Of a stretch of DNA of 64,000 nucleotides, positions 18,135 through 27,661 are shown piece by piece (positions within the stretch are counted from its first letter, which is position 1; the number at the start of each line of letters is the position of its first letter). The translations under genes and the position numbers were made by a program. Below the pieces are notes generated by a model that was not told the origin of the DNA, ran no database searches, and saw nothing but the letters and a program-made list of their open reading frames with translations. The stretch comes from Methylobacterium dankookense (GTDB lineage: Bacteria > Pseudomonadota > Alphaproteobacteria > Rhizobiales > Beijerinckiaceae): assembly GCF_902141855.1 (NCBI RefSeq), contig NZ_CABFVH010000002.1, positions 124,001-188,000 on the forward strand, given 5' to 3'.

Positions 18135-19367
18135 ATGGGGATGGACGGGATGCAGGATCACGCGGATGCGGCGAGCTTGGGCTTCTGCCCGGAGCGGCTG
18201 GAGCGCATCGATGGCTGGATGCGGCGGCTCGTGGAGACGGGGCGGCTCGCCGGCCTCTCTGTGACGGTGGCGCGGCGCGGGCGCACGGCCTTCTCCCGCG
18301 CCCACGGCCTCGCCGACCTCGCGCGCGGCAAGCCCTTCACGCCCGAGACCGTGACCCGGATCTACTCGATGACGAAGCCGCTGACCTCGGTGGCGGTGAT
18401 GCAGCTCTACGAGGAGGGCCGCTTCCAGCTCGACGACCCGATCGCGCACGTCCTGCCGGAATTCGCCGAGATGCGGGTGGCGACCGGGGGCAACCGGGCG
18501 AAGATCGAGACCGAGCCGGCGCGGCGCGCCATCACCTGGCGCGACCTGCTCACCCACACGGCGGGGCTTACCTACGGCTTCATGGAGGCGACGCTCGTCG
18601 ACGCGCTCTACCGGCTCAAGGGCGCCGACTATCTCCGGCCCGATTCGACGCTTGCCGAGCTGACGCGCACGGTGGCCGGCCTGCCGCTCCTCGCCCAGCC
18701 CGGCACGGCCTGGAACTACAGCGTCGCCACCGACGTGCTCGGGCGCCTGGTCGAGGCGGTCTCCGGCATGGACTTCGCCGATTATCTCCGCGAGCGGGTG
18801 ATCCGGCCGCTCGGCATGGTGGATACCGACTTCCACGTGCGTCCCGAGAACCTGGACCGCTTCGCCGCCTGCTACGTCTACGATGCCGAGCGACGGCTGA
18901 AGCTCTACGACGACTCGGCCGAGACCGCCTTCGCGCGCCCGCCCGCCATCGCGTCCGGCGGCGGCGGCCTCGTTTCGACGGCGCGCGACTACCAGCGCTT
19001 CTGCCGCTTCATCCTGAACGGGGGCGCGCTCGACGGGGTGCGGCTTCTCGGGCGCAAGACGGTGGCGCTGATGCTCGCCAACCACCTGCGCGGGGACCTC
19101 GCGGCGATGGGCACGCCGCGCTTCGCCGAGACCTCCTATGACGGGATCGGCTTCGGCCTCGGCTTCTCGGTGATGCTCGACCCGACGCGCGCCCAGATCA
19201 TCGGGTCGCCGGGCGAGGTGGCCTGGGGCGGGCTCGCCTCCACCGCCTTCTGGATCGACCCCGCCGAGGATCTCTCGGTCGTGCTGCTGACGCAGCTCAT
19301 CCCCTCCTCCGCCCTGCCGATCCGCAAGGAGCTGCGGGTAATGACCTACGCGGCGCTGGTGGACTGA
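18135..19367 (+). CDS. Serine hydrolase, beta-lactamase class C / esterase EstB family
   Basis: This protein of about 410 aa has the class C beta-lactamase-like fold. The S-x-x-K motif is IYSMTKPLTSVAVMQLYEEG (about residue 78), and the Tyr motif is WNYSVATDVLGRLVE, i.e. Y-S-V rather than Y-x-N, as in EstB-type esterases and D-aminopeptidase-like enzymes. The third motif reads WGG near EVAWGGLASTAFWIDP instead of K-T-G. It lacks a signal peptide, so it is probably a cytosolic esterase or peptidase rather than a lactamase. Three ATGs (18135, 18141, 18150) are possible starts. It ends at a 12-bp hairpin. Confidence 0.87.
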   Translation: MGMDGMQDHADAASLGFCPERLERIDGWMRRLVETGRLAGLSVTVARRGRTAFSRAHGLADLARGKPFTPETVTRIYSMTKPLTSVAVMQLYEEGRFQLDDPIAHVLPEFAEMRVATGGNRAKIETEPARRAITWRDLLTHTAGLTYGFMEATLVDALYRLKGADYLRPDSTLAELTRTVAGLPLLAQPGTAWNYSVATDVLGRLVEAVSGMDFADYLRERVIRPLGMVDTDFHVRPENLDRFAACYVYDAERRLKLYDDSAETAFARPPAIASGGGGLVSTARDYQRFCRFILNGGALDGVRLLGRKTVALMLANHLRGDLAAMGTPRFAETSYDGIGFGLGFSVMLDPTRAQIIGSPGEVAWGGLASTAFWIDPAEDLSVVLLTQLIPSSALPIRKELRVMTYAALVD

Positions 19368-19376
19368 GCGTCACGG

Positions 19377-19406
19377 GATCCCGAAGGGGCGCGTCCCTTC
19401 GGGATC
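19377..19406. terminator. 12-bp hairpin between convergent genes
   Basis: GATCCCGAAGGG (19377-19388) pairs perfectly with 19395-19406 around a 6-nt loop. It lies 9 bp past the serine hydrolase stop and 12 bp from the end of the DUF2147 gene, and probably stops or stabilises both transcripts. Confidence 0.65.
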
Positions 19407-19418
19407 GTCCGGGTTCCC

Positions 19419-20078
19419 TTACTGGGCCGCCGGCTTCGGCGCGGCGGGCTTGGCCGGGGCGGCGGCGGGCTTCGGCGCCGCGGCGGTCGGCGCGGTCGAG
19501 CCGGTGGCGGCGGGCTTCTGCGGCAGCCATTCCGCATCCGAGCGCGGACCGCCGGGCGTGTTGGTGGCGGCGGTGAGCTGGCCCGGCAGCACGTCGGTGA
19601 CCTTGTTCCAGGTCTGCGACTTGCAGAGGAAGGCGATCAGGCAGCCGCGCACGGTCAGCTCGCCCGGCTCCTCGGTCCAGACCGTCACGTCGTAGGACTT
19701 GCCGTCCTCGGAATTGTAGATCTTGCCCTCGTAGCGGGCATCGGCGTTCGGCTTGAGGCCGAGGATGAGCTGGTGGCCGAGGGAAGCCCGGGCCTGCTTC
19801 TTCGGATCCGGGTTCTTGAAGTCGACCCGGGGCTGGTTCTTGTCGTTCAGCGGCACCTTCAGCCAGACCACGTAGCCGCAGAGGTTCTTCTCGGCGGGGC
19901 CGCACTTCTCGAGGCGGATGCGGGCGCGCCCGTCCTCGGTCAGGTAGGTGCCGCTCGGATCGGCCGGCGTCGCGGCCTGCGCCGCGCCGGCGAGCCCCGC
20001 GAGGGCGGCCAGCGGCAGGGCCATGCGGGCGGCAACGGACCGTACCCGCGCACCGGCCGCGATCAGTCGAAACGTCAT
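19419..20078 (-). CDS. Secreted DUF2147 domain protein with Ala/Pro-rich tail
   Basis: This protein of 219 aa has a signal peptide (basic start, then ARMALPLAALAGLAGAAQAA), so it is exported. The DUF2147 domain follows with DPSGTYLTEDGRARIRLEKC, GKIYNSEDGKSYDVTVW and LTVRGCLIAFLCKSQTW. The conserved Cys residues suggest one or two disulfides. The last 45 residues are Ala/Pro/Lys-rich repeats (APKPAAAPAKPAAPKPA), low complexity and possibly wall-spanning. ATG 20078 has GGAG 7 bp upstream. Function of the family is unknown. Confidence 0.85.
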   Translation of the reverse strand: MTFRLIAAGARVRSVAARMALPLAALAGLAGAAQAATPADPSGTYLTEDGRARIRLEKCGPAEKNLCGYVVWLKVPLNDKNQPRVDFKNPDPKKQARASLGHQLILGLKPNADARYEGKIYNSEDGKSYDVTVWTEEPGELTVRGCLIAFLCKSQTWNKVTDVLPGQLTAATNTPGGPRSDAEWLPQKPAATGSTAPTAAAPKPAAAPAKPAAPKPAAQ

Positions 20079-20244
20079 GCCTTCACTCCCATGCGCCGGA
20101 CTCGCGCCCGGCGCCTCGGCTGTCTCTCGGCCCCGCAATCCTCTCCGATATTGACCGCATCATGACGGCCACGGCATCGTGAGCCTGACGGCGCGGGCTT
20201 CATCCGCTATGGCGGTGCGCCGATATCCGCCGCATCCCGCCCGC

Positions 20245-21156
20245 ATGATCGTCCGCCCCCGCACGAACCTCCTCGCGATCCTGTTCACCTTACGCGGCTC
20301 GATCCTGCCGCAGGTGGCGCCGACGGTGGCGGGGCTCGCCGCCTTCGCCTGCCTCGTGGTCGCCGCAGAGCAGCGCTGGCCGCATGCCTTTCCCGTCTCG
20401 GCGGGGATCGGACCCTTCACGCTGATCGGGCTCGCGCTGTCGATCTTCCTGAGCTTCCGCAACAATTCCTGCTACGAGCGCTGGTGGGAGGGCCGCAAGG
20501 CCTGGGGTGCGCTCGTCGTCGAGGCGCGGGGTCTCGCCCGCACGCTCGGCGCCCTTCTGCCCGAGGAGCAGGACGCCGCCCTGCGCCGGCGATCCCTGCG
20601 CCGGGTGGCGGGCTTCGCCAACGGCCTGCACGCCCGGCTGCGCGGCGGCGACGAGGCGGCGGCGATCGGACCCTGGCAGCCCCCGGGCGAGGCGCCGCGG
20701 CCCTTCAGCCCGACCGACGGCGTGCTCGCCGCCCTGACCGCGGATCTCGCCGGGGCGATGCGGGCGGGCCGGCTCAGCGACGTGACCTTCGCCCTCCTGG
20801 AGCGGAAGATCGCGGACCTGTCGGCGATCCACACCACCTGCGAGCGCATCCAGTCGACGCCGCTCCCCTTCGCCTACACGCTGCTCCTCTACCGCACCGC
20901 CTGGCTCTACTGCCTGTTCCTGCCGATCGGCCTGTCCGGCTCCCTCGGCTGGGCGACCCCCCCGGCGGTGGCACTCGTCGCCTACACCTTCTTCGGCCTC
21001 GACGCGCTCGGCGACGAGCTGGAGGAGCCCTTCGGCCTGGAGCCGAACGATTTGCCCCTCGACGCGATGCTGCGCACCGTCGAGCGCATCGTCTGCGACG
21101 CCCTCGGTGAGCCGCTGCCGGAGCCGGTGGAGCCCGAGAACTACCTGCTGCGCTGA
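20245..21156 (+). CDS. Bestrophin-family (UPF0187) membrane protein
   Basis: This protein of about 303 aa is an inner-membrane anion-channel-like protein related to eukaryotic bestrophins (prokaryotic YneE/UPF0187). Visible hallmarks are LRGSILPQVAP, then LSIFLSFRNNSCYERWWEG around residues 70-88 and STPLPFAYTLLLYRTAWLY. The acidic C-terminal segment DELEEPFGLEPNDLPLD is the conserved cation-clasp-like region. I chose ATG 20245 because homologues start Met-Ile-Val-Arg-Pro; GTG 20179 and ATG 20209 also lie in frame, and none has a clear Shine-Dalgarno site. It is monocistronic. Confidence 0.88.
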   Translation: MIVRPRTNLLAILFTLRGSILPQVAPTVAGLAAFACLVVAAEQRWPHAFPVSAGIGPFTLIGLALSIFLSFRNNSCYERWWEGRKAWGALVVEARGLARTLGALLPEEQDAALRRRSLRRVAGFANGLHARLRGGDEAAAIGPWQPPGEAPRPFSPTDGVLAALTADLAGAMRAGRLSDVTFALLERKIADLSAIHTTCERIQSTPLPFAYTLLLYRTAWLYCLFLPIGLSGSLGWATPPAVALVAYTFFGLDALGDELEEPFGLEPNDLPLDAMLRTVERIVCDALGEPLPEPVEPENYLLR

Positions 21157-21206
21157 AGGACCGGCTCACACCCGCGCCGCCGCGGCCACGCAATCGACCG
21201 CACGAA

Positions 21207-21236
21207 AGAGGGCCGGCGCGTCCGCGCCGGCCCTCT
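21207..21236. terminator. 14-bp perfect hairpin, bidirectional terminator
   Basis: AGAGGGCCGGCGCG (21207-21220) pairs perfectly with 21223-21236 across a 2-nt loop. It lies between the convergent ends of the bestrophin gene and the small Cys-protein gene. The flanks are pyrimidine-rich but not a pure T-run. Confidence 0.65.
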
Positions 21237-21261
21237 TCCGGACCTCGTCCTGCTGCGCCGC

Positions 21262-21471
21262 TTACTCGGCCGCGGTCATCTGGGCCGTGAAGTGGCCGCA
21301 CCAATCCTTGGAGGCGACGACCGGCCAGAGGCCCTTCGACTCGGGAGCCGGCTGGCTCACCGGCGGGTTGAAGCGGCAGAGGCCCTCGTCGCCCGCCGCG
21401 GCGGCGCCGTTGAGCTTGTGGTCGTCGAAGAAGCGGCAGCTCTCGCAGGCAGCGCTGGTGGTACCGGCCAT
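21262..21471 (-). CDS. Small four-cysteine protein, possible metal-binding ribbon
   Basis: This 69-aa protein has four Cys spread as C-E-S-C near residues 9-12, then GLCRFNPP and DWCGHF. Each is next to aromatic residues (CRFF, CRFNPP, WCGHF). The pattern looks like a small zinc- or iron-binding ribbon; proteins of this layout are common as conserved hypotheticals in alphaproteobacteria. ATG 21471 has GGAGAG 7 bp upstream, so it is preferred over 21519. No signal peptide is present. Function is unknown. Confidence 0.72.
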   Translation of the reverse strand: MAGTTSAACESCRFFDDHKLNGAAAAGDEGLCRFNPPVSQPAPESKGLWPVVASKDWCGHFTAQMTAAE

Positions 21472-21519
21472 CTCGAACTCTCCGTGAAGCTTGTCGTTGT
21501 CCCGCCATCCCCGAACCAT

Positions 21520-21872
21520 CCCGGGGCGGCGCCGTGCAGTTCTTAATTAGAAGAACTCCAATGTGGCGTCAACGCGGATTCCCGCCATCGGTTGCGATCG
21601 GCCGGCCGGAAAGCGGATCTTCGCTCGCCGCGGCGGCACGGGACGGCCTGCCATCGGCGGATGGATGCAGCGGGGAGCGGGCCCCGAAGCTTCGACGTCA
21701 AACTTTCGGGGAACGGAGGCCGGGCCGCCCGGTTCACCCGGTGCGGCACCCCGCGTGCCGTACGCTCTGTGCGTTTCCTCCCAGGACTCGGGTCGCCTTC
21801 GCGGGCGGCCCTTTTTTCACGCCTGCTATTCGATCCGCGCGATCCCTTCCGGAGGGCGGATCCGAACTTGGC
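21520..21872. other. 353-bp gap with an orphan plus-strand terminator
   Basis: No convincing protein gene is seen. It holds an AT-rich patch (CTTAATTAGAAG at 21543) and, at the right, a strong intrinsic terminator facing the plus strand. The nearest plus-strand gene ends 630 bp upstream, beyond another terminator. The region could encode a small RNA of up to about 270 nt. Confidence 0.4.
21790..21817 (+). terminator. Orphan intrinsic terminator
   Basis: GGGTCGCC (21790-21797) pairs with GGCGGCCC (21804-21811), with one G-U pair and a short loop, followed by TTTTTT (21812-21817). It is a textbook rho-independent terminator for plus-strand transcription, but no plus-strand gene leads into it. 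Confidence 0.65.
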
Positions 21873-22885
<1,013 letters not shown>

Positions 22886-22889
<4 letters not shown>

Positions 22890-23866
22890 GCGGCCTCTCC
22901 GCGCGCGTCGTAGAGGTGGCAGGCCACGCGGGCGCCGCCGACGGGGATCGGCTCCGGCCGCTCGACCTGGCAGCGCCCGAACACGCTCGGGCAGCGCGGA
23001 TGGAAGGCGCAGCCCGGCGGGATCGCGGTGAGCCGCGGCATGGCGCCCGGGATCTGGGTCAGGCGCTCGGCGGTGTCGGAGAGCGTCGGGATCGCGCACA
23101 TCAGGCCGCGGGCATAGGGGTGGCGCGGCGCGCGCACCACCTCGGCGACCGGGCCGATCTCGGCGATCCGGCCGGAATACATCACCGCCACCCGGTCGGC
23201 GGCCTCGGCGATCACGCCCATGTCGTGGGTCACCAGCATCACGGCGGTGCCGTGCTCGCGGCAGAGGCGCTTCAGGAGGGTGATCACCTGCGCCTGGACC
23301 GAGACGTCGAGCGCCGTGGTCGGCTCGTCGGCGATGATCAGCTCCGGCTCGGCCGCGAGCGCCAGCGCGATCACCACGCGCTGGCGCATGCCGCCGGAGA
23401 ATTCGTGCGGGTAGCCGTCGATGCGCCGCTCGGGCGCCGGGATGCCGACCTCGGTGAGGAGGTCGATCGCCCGCGCCCGCGCGGCCCTGGCCGACAGGTC
23501 GGTATGGGTGCGGATCGTCTCCACGATCTGCTCGCCGACCCGGTAGAGCGGGTCGAGGGAGGTGAGCGGGTCCTGGAAGATCATGCCGATGCGGCGGCCC
23601 CGGACGCGGCGCATCTTCTCCGGCGGCAGGTCGTCGATGCGCTCGGAGCCGAGGCGGATCTCGCCGCCGACGATGCGGCCGGGCGGGTCGATCAGCCCGA
23701 TCACGGCCGAGCCCGTCACCGACTTGCCGGCTCCGGATTCGCCGACCACGCCGAGGATCTCGCCGCGGCCGATCTCCAGGGAGACCCCGTCGATGGCGGT
23801 GAGCGTGCCGCGGCGCGTCTCGAAGGCGACGCGCAGGTCGCGCACGGAGAGGACTGGATCTGTCAT
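22886..23866 (-). CDS. Peptide ABC transporter ATP-binding protein (OppD/DppD type)
   Basis: This protein of 326 aa is the partner ATPase. Walker A is GESGAGKSVTGSAV, the Q-loop is MIFQDPLTSLDPLYRVG, the signature is FSGGMRQRVVIALAL, and Walker B is LIIADEPTTALDVSVQ. The same C-terminal Cys motif appears (PPGCAFHPRCPSVFGRC). With the second ATPase it forms the heterodimeric motor under the two permeases. It is translationally coupled on both sides by 4-bp ATGA overlaps (22886-22889 and 23863-23866). Confidence 0.95.
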
Positions 23867-24828
23867 TGCAGCTTCGGGTTCAGCGCGTCGCGCAGCCAGT
23901 CGCCGAGCAGGTTGATCGCGAGCACCAGTCCCGCGAGCGCGATGCCGGGGAAGGCCACCACCCACCACTCGCCCGAGAACAGGAAGCGGTTGCCGGTGCG
24001 GATCAGGGTGCCGAGCGAGGGCATGGTCTCAGGGAGCCCCGTGCCCAGGAAGGACAGGGTCGCCTCGGTGATGATCGCGAGCGCGAGGTTGATGGTGGCG
24101 ATGACGAAGACCGGCCCGGTCACGTTCGGCAGGACGTGGCGGACCATGATGACGGGCGAGGAGAGCCCGATGAGGCGCGCCGCCTGCACGTAGTCCTTGC
24201 CGCGCTCCACCATCACCGAGGAGCGCACGGTGCGGGCGTACTGCACCCAGAACGAGAGCCCGATCGAGACCACGATGAGGAGGATCGTGGCGTTGGTGTC
24301 GAGCGCGCTGCCGAAGGAGGCCTTGGCGACGCCGTCGACCACCAGGGCGATCAGGATCGCCGGGAAGGTGAGCTGCACGTCGGCGACCCGCATGATCAGC
24401 GTGTCGAGCGCGCCGCCGAAATAGCCGGCCACCAGCCCGAGCCCGATGCCGAGGAAGCCGGAGACCACGACGCCGAGCATGCCCACGATCAGCGAGAGGC
24501 GAAGCCCGTAGAGCACCGCCGAGAGCACGTCGCGGCCCTGGTCGTCGGTGCCGAGCAGGAAGGGCGACTGGCCGTCCGGGTTCCACAGCGGCGGCAGGTT
24601 CGAGTTGAGCAGCTCGAGCTGGGCCGGGTCGTAGGGGTTCTGCGGCGAGATCCACGGCGCGGCGAAGGCGAGGCCGAACATCAGCAGGGTCACCGCGAAG
24701 GCGCCCATCGCGAGCTTCGAGCGGCGGAAGCTCAGCCAGAGATCCGAGCCGAGGAAGCGCGCCAGCCGCGACGGGGTGGCCCTCTGCGCGTCCGGCGCCT
24801 CGGCGGCATCGTCCATCCGCGCGCTCAT
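23863..24828 (-). CDS. Peptide ABC transporter permease (OppC/DppC type)
   Basis: This protein of 321 aa is an inner-membrane permease. The cytosolic N-terminus is followed by SKLAMGAFAVTLLMFGLAFA as the first helix, a periplasmic loop with the family motif LLGTDDQGRDVLSAVLYG, and five more helices. The EAA loop is seen at YVQAARLIGLSSPVIMVRHV and LSFLGTGLPETMPSLGTLI. DppC-type subunits pair with DppB. The ATG overlaps the dppB-like stop by 4 bp. Confidence 0.95.
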   Translation of the reverse strand: MSARMDDAAEAPDAQRATPSRLARFLGSDLWLSFRRSKLAMGAFAVTLLMFGLAFAAPWISPQNPYDPAQLELLNSNLPPLWNPDGQSPFLLGTDDQGRDVLSAVLYGLRLSLIVGMLGVVVSGFLGIGLGLVAGYFGGALDTLIMRVADVQLTFPAILIALVVDGVAKASFGSALDTNATILLIVVSIGLSFWVQYARTVRSSVMVERGKDYVQAARLIGLSSPVIMVRHVLPNVTGPVFVIATINLALAIITEATLSFLGTGLPETMPSLGTLIRTGNRFLFSGEWWVVAFPGIALAGLVLAINLLGDWLRDALNPKLQ

Positions 24829-25805
24829 GCCGTGCGCCCTACGCTGGTGCGCAAGCGCGGGTCGACCACGGTGTAGAGCAGGTCGACCACGAGGTTGATG
24901 GTCACGAAGATCGCCGCGACGAGCAGCAGGTAGGCGGACATGATCGGGATGTCGACGTTCTGCACCGCCTGGACGAAGAGGAGGCCCATGCCCGGCCACT
25001 GGAACACCGTCTCGGTGATGATCGAGAAGGCGATGACCGAGCCGAGCTGGAGCCCGGCGATGGTGATGACGGGCACGAGGGTGTTCTTCAGAGCGTGGCC
25101 GAAATGGATCGCCCGGGTGGTCAGGCCCCGGGCGCGGGCGAAGCGGATGTAGTCGGTGCGCAGCACCTCCAGCATCTCGGCGCGGACGAGGCGCATGATC
25201 AGCGTCATCTGGAACAGGCCGAGCGTGATCGAGGGCAGGATCAGGGCCTTGAGCCCCGAGACGGTGAGGAAGCCCGTGGTCCAGCCGCCGATCCGCACCG
25301 TGTCGCCGCGCCCGTAGGACGGCAGCCAGCCGAGCGTCACCGAGAACAGGAAGATCAGCAGGATGCCGATCAGGAAGGTCGGCAGCGAGACGCCGACGAG
25401 GGAGATCGCCTGGAACAGCTTGGCGAGGACGGTCTCCCGCCTGAGCGCGCAGTACACCCCCATCAGGATGCCGACCGTGAGGGCGAACAGCGTGGCGCAG
25501 AAGGCCAGTTCCAGCGTCGCCGGCATGCGCTCGGCCAGCAGCGCCGTCACCGGTTGCCGGAACTGGTAGGAGATGCCGAAATCGCCGCGCAGGACGTTGC
25601 CCGCGTAGCGGCCGAACTGCAGCAGCACCGGATCGTCGAGGCCGAGGCTCTTGCGGATCTCGGCCCGCTCGGAGACCGGCGTGTCCGGCCCCACGATCTG
25701 GTTCACGGGATCGCCCGCGAACCGGAACATCGCGAAGGCGATGAGCCCGACCACCGCCAGCACCACGGCGGCCTGGGCGAGCCGCCGGATCAGGAACGCG
25801 AGCAC
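24825..25805 (-). CDS. Peptide ABC transporter permease (OppB/DppB type)
   Basis: This 326-aa inner-membrane permease begins at GTG, with GAGG 9 bp upstream. The N-terminal helix LAQAAVVLAVVGLIAFAMFR is followed by the DppB-typical RKSLGLDDPVLLQFGRYAGN segment. The coupling loop is YIRFARARGLTTRAIHFGHA, and the C-terminal motif is VFQWPGMGLLFVQAVQNVDI. It starts 10 bp after the substrate-binding protein gene, so the five genes form one transcript. Confidence 0.95.
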   Translation of the reverse strand: MLAFLIRRLAQAAVVLAVVGLIAFAMFRFAGDPVNQIVGPDTPVSERAEIRKSLGLDDPVLLQFGRYAGNVLRGDFGISYQFRQPVTALLAERMPATLELAFCATLFALTVGILMGVYCALRRETVLAKLFQAISLVGVSLPTFLIGILLIFLFSVTLGWLPSYGRGDTVRIGGWTTGFLTVSGLKALILPSITLGLFQMTLIMRLVRAEMLEVLRTDYIRFARARGLTTRAIHFGHALKNTLVPVITIAGLQLGSVIAFSIITETVFQWPGMGLLFVQAVQNVDIPIMSAYLLLVAAIFVTINLVVDLLYTVVDPRLRTSVGRTA

Positions 25806-25815
25806 GCGCGCGGCC

Positions 25816-27432
25816 TCAGGGCTGCTTCGACACCCAGTAAAGCATCAGCATGTTGTCGGGCCGCTGCACCAGCGTGACCTTCTTCGAGACGCCCCAGGCG
25901 AGCGCCTGCTGGTGGAGCGGGATGTAGCCCCAATCCGCTGAAATCGTATCGAAGCCCTCCTTGATCTGGGCGTCGCGCGTCTTGGCGTCGGTCTCCTGCT
26001 CGACCTTGTCGGCGATCTCGTCGATCTTCGGGTTGCAGTAATTGCCGAGGTTCCAGCCGCCGCGGCCCGATTTCGGGTCGTTCCGGCAGCCGGCGATCTC
26101 GTAGAGGATGTTGTGGCTGTCCTGCGAAGAGGGCGTCCAGCCGACGAGGTAGAACGAGGTGTCGTAGCCCGGTGCCAGGACCTTGGCGAAGTACTTGGCC
26201 TTGGGTTGGGCGTTGAGGTTCACCTTCACGCCGACGCGGGCGAGCATCGAGACCACCGCCTGGCAGATCGCCTCGTCGTTGACGTAGCGGTCGTTCGGGC
26301 AATCCATGGTGAGCGTGAAGCCGTCGGGGTAGCCCGCTTCCGTCAGCAGCGCCTTGGCCTTCTTCGGGTCGTAGGCGGGGCGCTTGATCTCGGCCGAGCG
26401 GTCGTAGAGCGAGGGCGCGATCAGGATCGCCGACGGCGTCGCCTGGCCGCGCATCACACGCTTGGCGATCGTGTCCTCGTCGATGGCGAGGTAGAAGGCC
26501 TCGCGCACGCGCTTGTCCTTGAACGGGTTCTTGCCCTTGACGCTCGAATCCTTCAGCTCGTCGCGCCACTGGTCCATGCCGAGGAAGATCGTGCGCAGCT
26601 CGGGGCCGGCCATGACGACGGCGTTGCCGCTCGATTCCACGCGCGGCTGGTCCTGCAGGGGCACCGGATCGATCCAGTCGACCTCGCCGGAGAGCAGCGC
26701 GGCCACGCGCGTCGCCGAGTTGCCGATGGTGGTGAAGACCGCCTCGTCGATGTTCGACTCGACCTTGCCCCAGTAGCCGGGGAACTTCTTGAACACCGTG
26801 CGCACGCCGGGCTGGTGCTCGGCCACGACGAAGGGCCCGGTGCCGTTCTCGTGGAGCGCGGCGTAGCTCGGCGAGGTCGCGGTCGGCGGCGAGGGCTGGA
26901 CGGCGTTGTTCTTCTCCGCCCAGGCCTTCGACATGATGTACCAGGTCGAGAACTGGGCGATCGCGATCGGGTTCGGGGTCTTCAGCTTCATGTCGACGGT
27001 GTAGTCGTCGACCTTCACGAACTCGGCGTCGCCGGGCACGTTCGTCTGGAAGTTCGAGCCCGGCGCCCGCACGCGGTTGGCCGAGAAGATCACGTCGTCG
27101 GCGGTGAAGGGCGAGCCGTCGTGGAACTTCACGCCCTTGCGCAGGTGGAAGCGCCAGCGGGTCGGCTCGGGCGTCTCCCAGGATTCGGCGAGCTGGGGCG
27201 CGTATTTCAGGTTCTTGTCGCGGGTGATCAGCGACTCGTAGACGGCGCCGTGCATCCCGATCGTGAAGCTCTCCTTCAGCGAGTAGGGATCGAGGGACTT
27301 GATGTCCCCCTGGAAGGCGAAGCGGAAGACGTTCTGCGCCTCTGCCGGGGCGGCGCCGAGGCCGAGCGTCAGGCCGAGGGCGAGCAGGGCATTCTTCAGG
27401 GAACTCGTCACAGCGTCACACCGCCTCTGCAT
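25816..27432 (-). CDS. Peptide ABC transporter substrate-binding protein
   Basis: This protein of about 538 aa is a periplasmic binding protein of family 5 (SBP_bac_5; DppA/OppA). A signal peptide ends in LGLTLGLGAAPAEAQ. The domain motifs FAFQGDIKSLDPYSLKE, YESLITRD, WRFHLRKGVKFHDGSPFTAD and REAFYLAIDEDTIAKRV follow in order. Start ATG 27432 is used; GTG 27411 has a better-placed GAGG and gives a cleaner signal peptide. First gene of the operon; the likely ligand is di- or oligopeptides or related solutes. Confidence 0.93.
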   Translation of the reverse strand: MQRRCDAVTSSLKNALLALGLTLGLGAAPAEAQNVFRFAFQGDIKSLDPYSLKESFTIGMHGAVYESLITRDKNLKYAPQLAESWETPEPTRWRFHLRKGVKFHDGSPFTADDVIFSANRVRAPGSNFQTNVPGDAEFVKVDDYTVDMKLKTPNPIAIAQFSTWYIMSKAWAEKNNAVQPSPPTATSPSYAALHENGTGPFVVAEHQPGVRTVFKKFPGYWGKVESNIDEAVFTTIGNSATRVAALLSGEVDWIDPVPLQDQPRVESSGNAVVMAGPELRTIFLGMDQWRDELKDSSVKGKNPFKDKRVREAFYLAIDEDTIAKRVMRGQATPSAILIAPSLYDRSAEIKRPAYDPKKAKALLTEAGYPDGFTLTMDCPNDRYVNDEAICQAVVSMLARVGVKVNLNAQPKAKYFAKVLAPGYDTSFYLVGWTPSSQDSHNILYEIAGCRNDPKSGRGGWNLGNYCNPKIDEIADKVEQETDAKTRDAQIKEGFDTISADWGYIPLHQQALAWGVSKKVTLVQRPDNMLMLYWVSKQP

Positions 27433-27661
27433 CGTGGTGGCGCCCGCGATCGGGGCCGGCGCCCGGATGCGGAAGTTGTGCCAGCAGGCGCGGCACTCGC
27501 GCAACAGGCACCCTGCGACGCGGGCCCGCTCCTCCCCTGCCCGATGCGTGGCGGTCCCGGAGGTTTTGGTTACCGGGACCGCCGCACGGGTTACGCCGCA
27601 TTAAGCCTGCGCCGGTATTCGTCGGCCGATCGAGCACCGACGGCGCGGGAATTCTGTGGCG

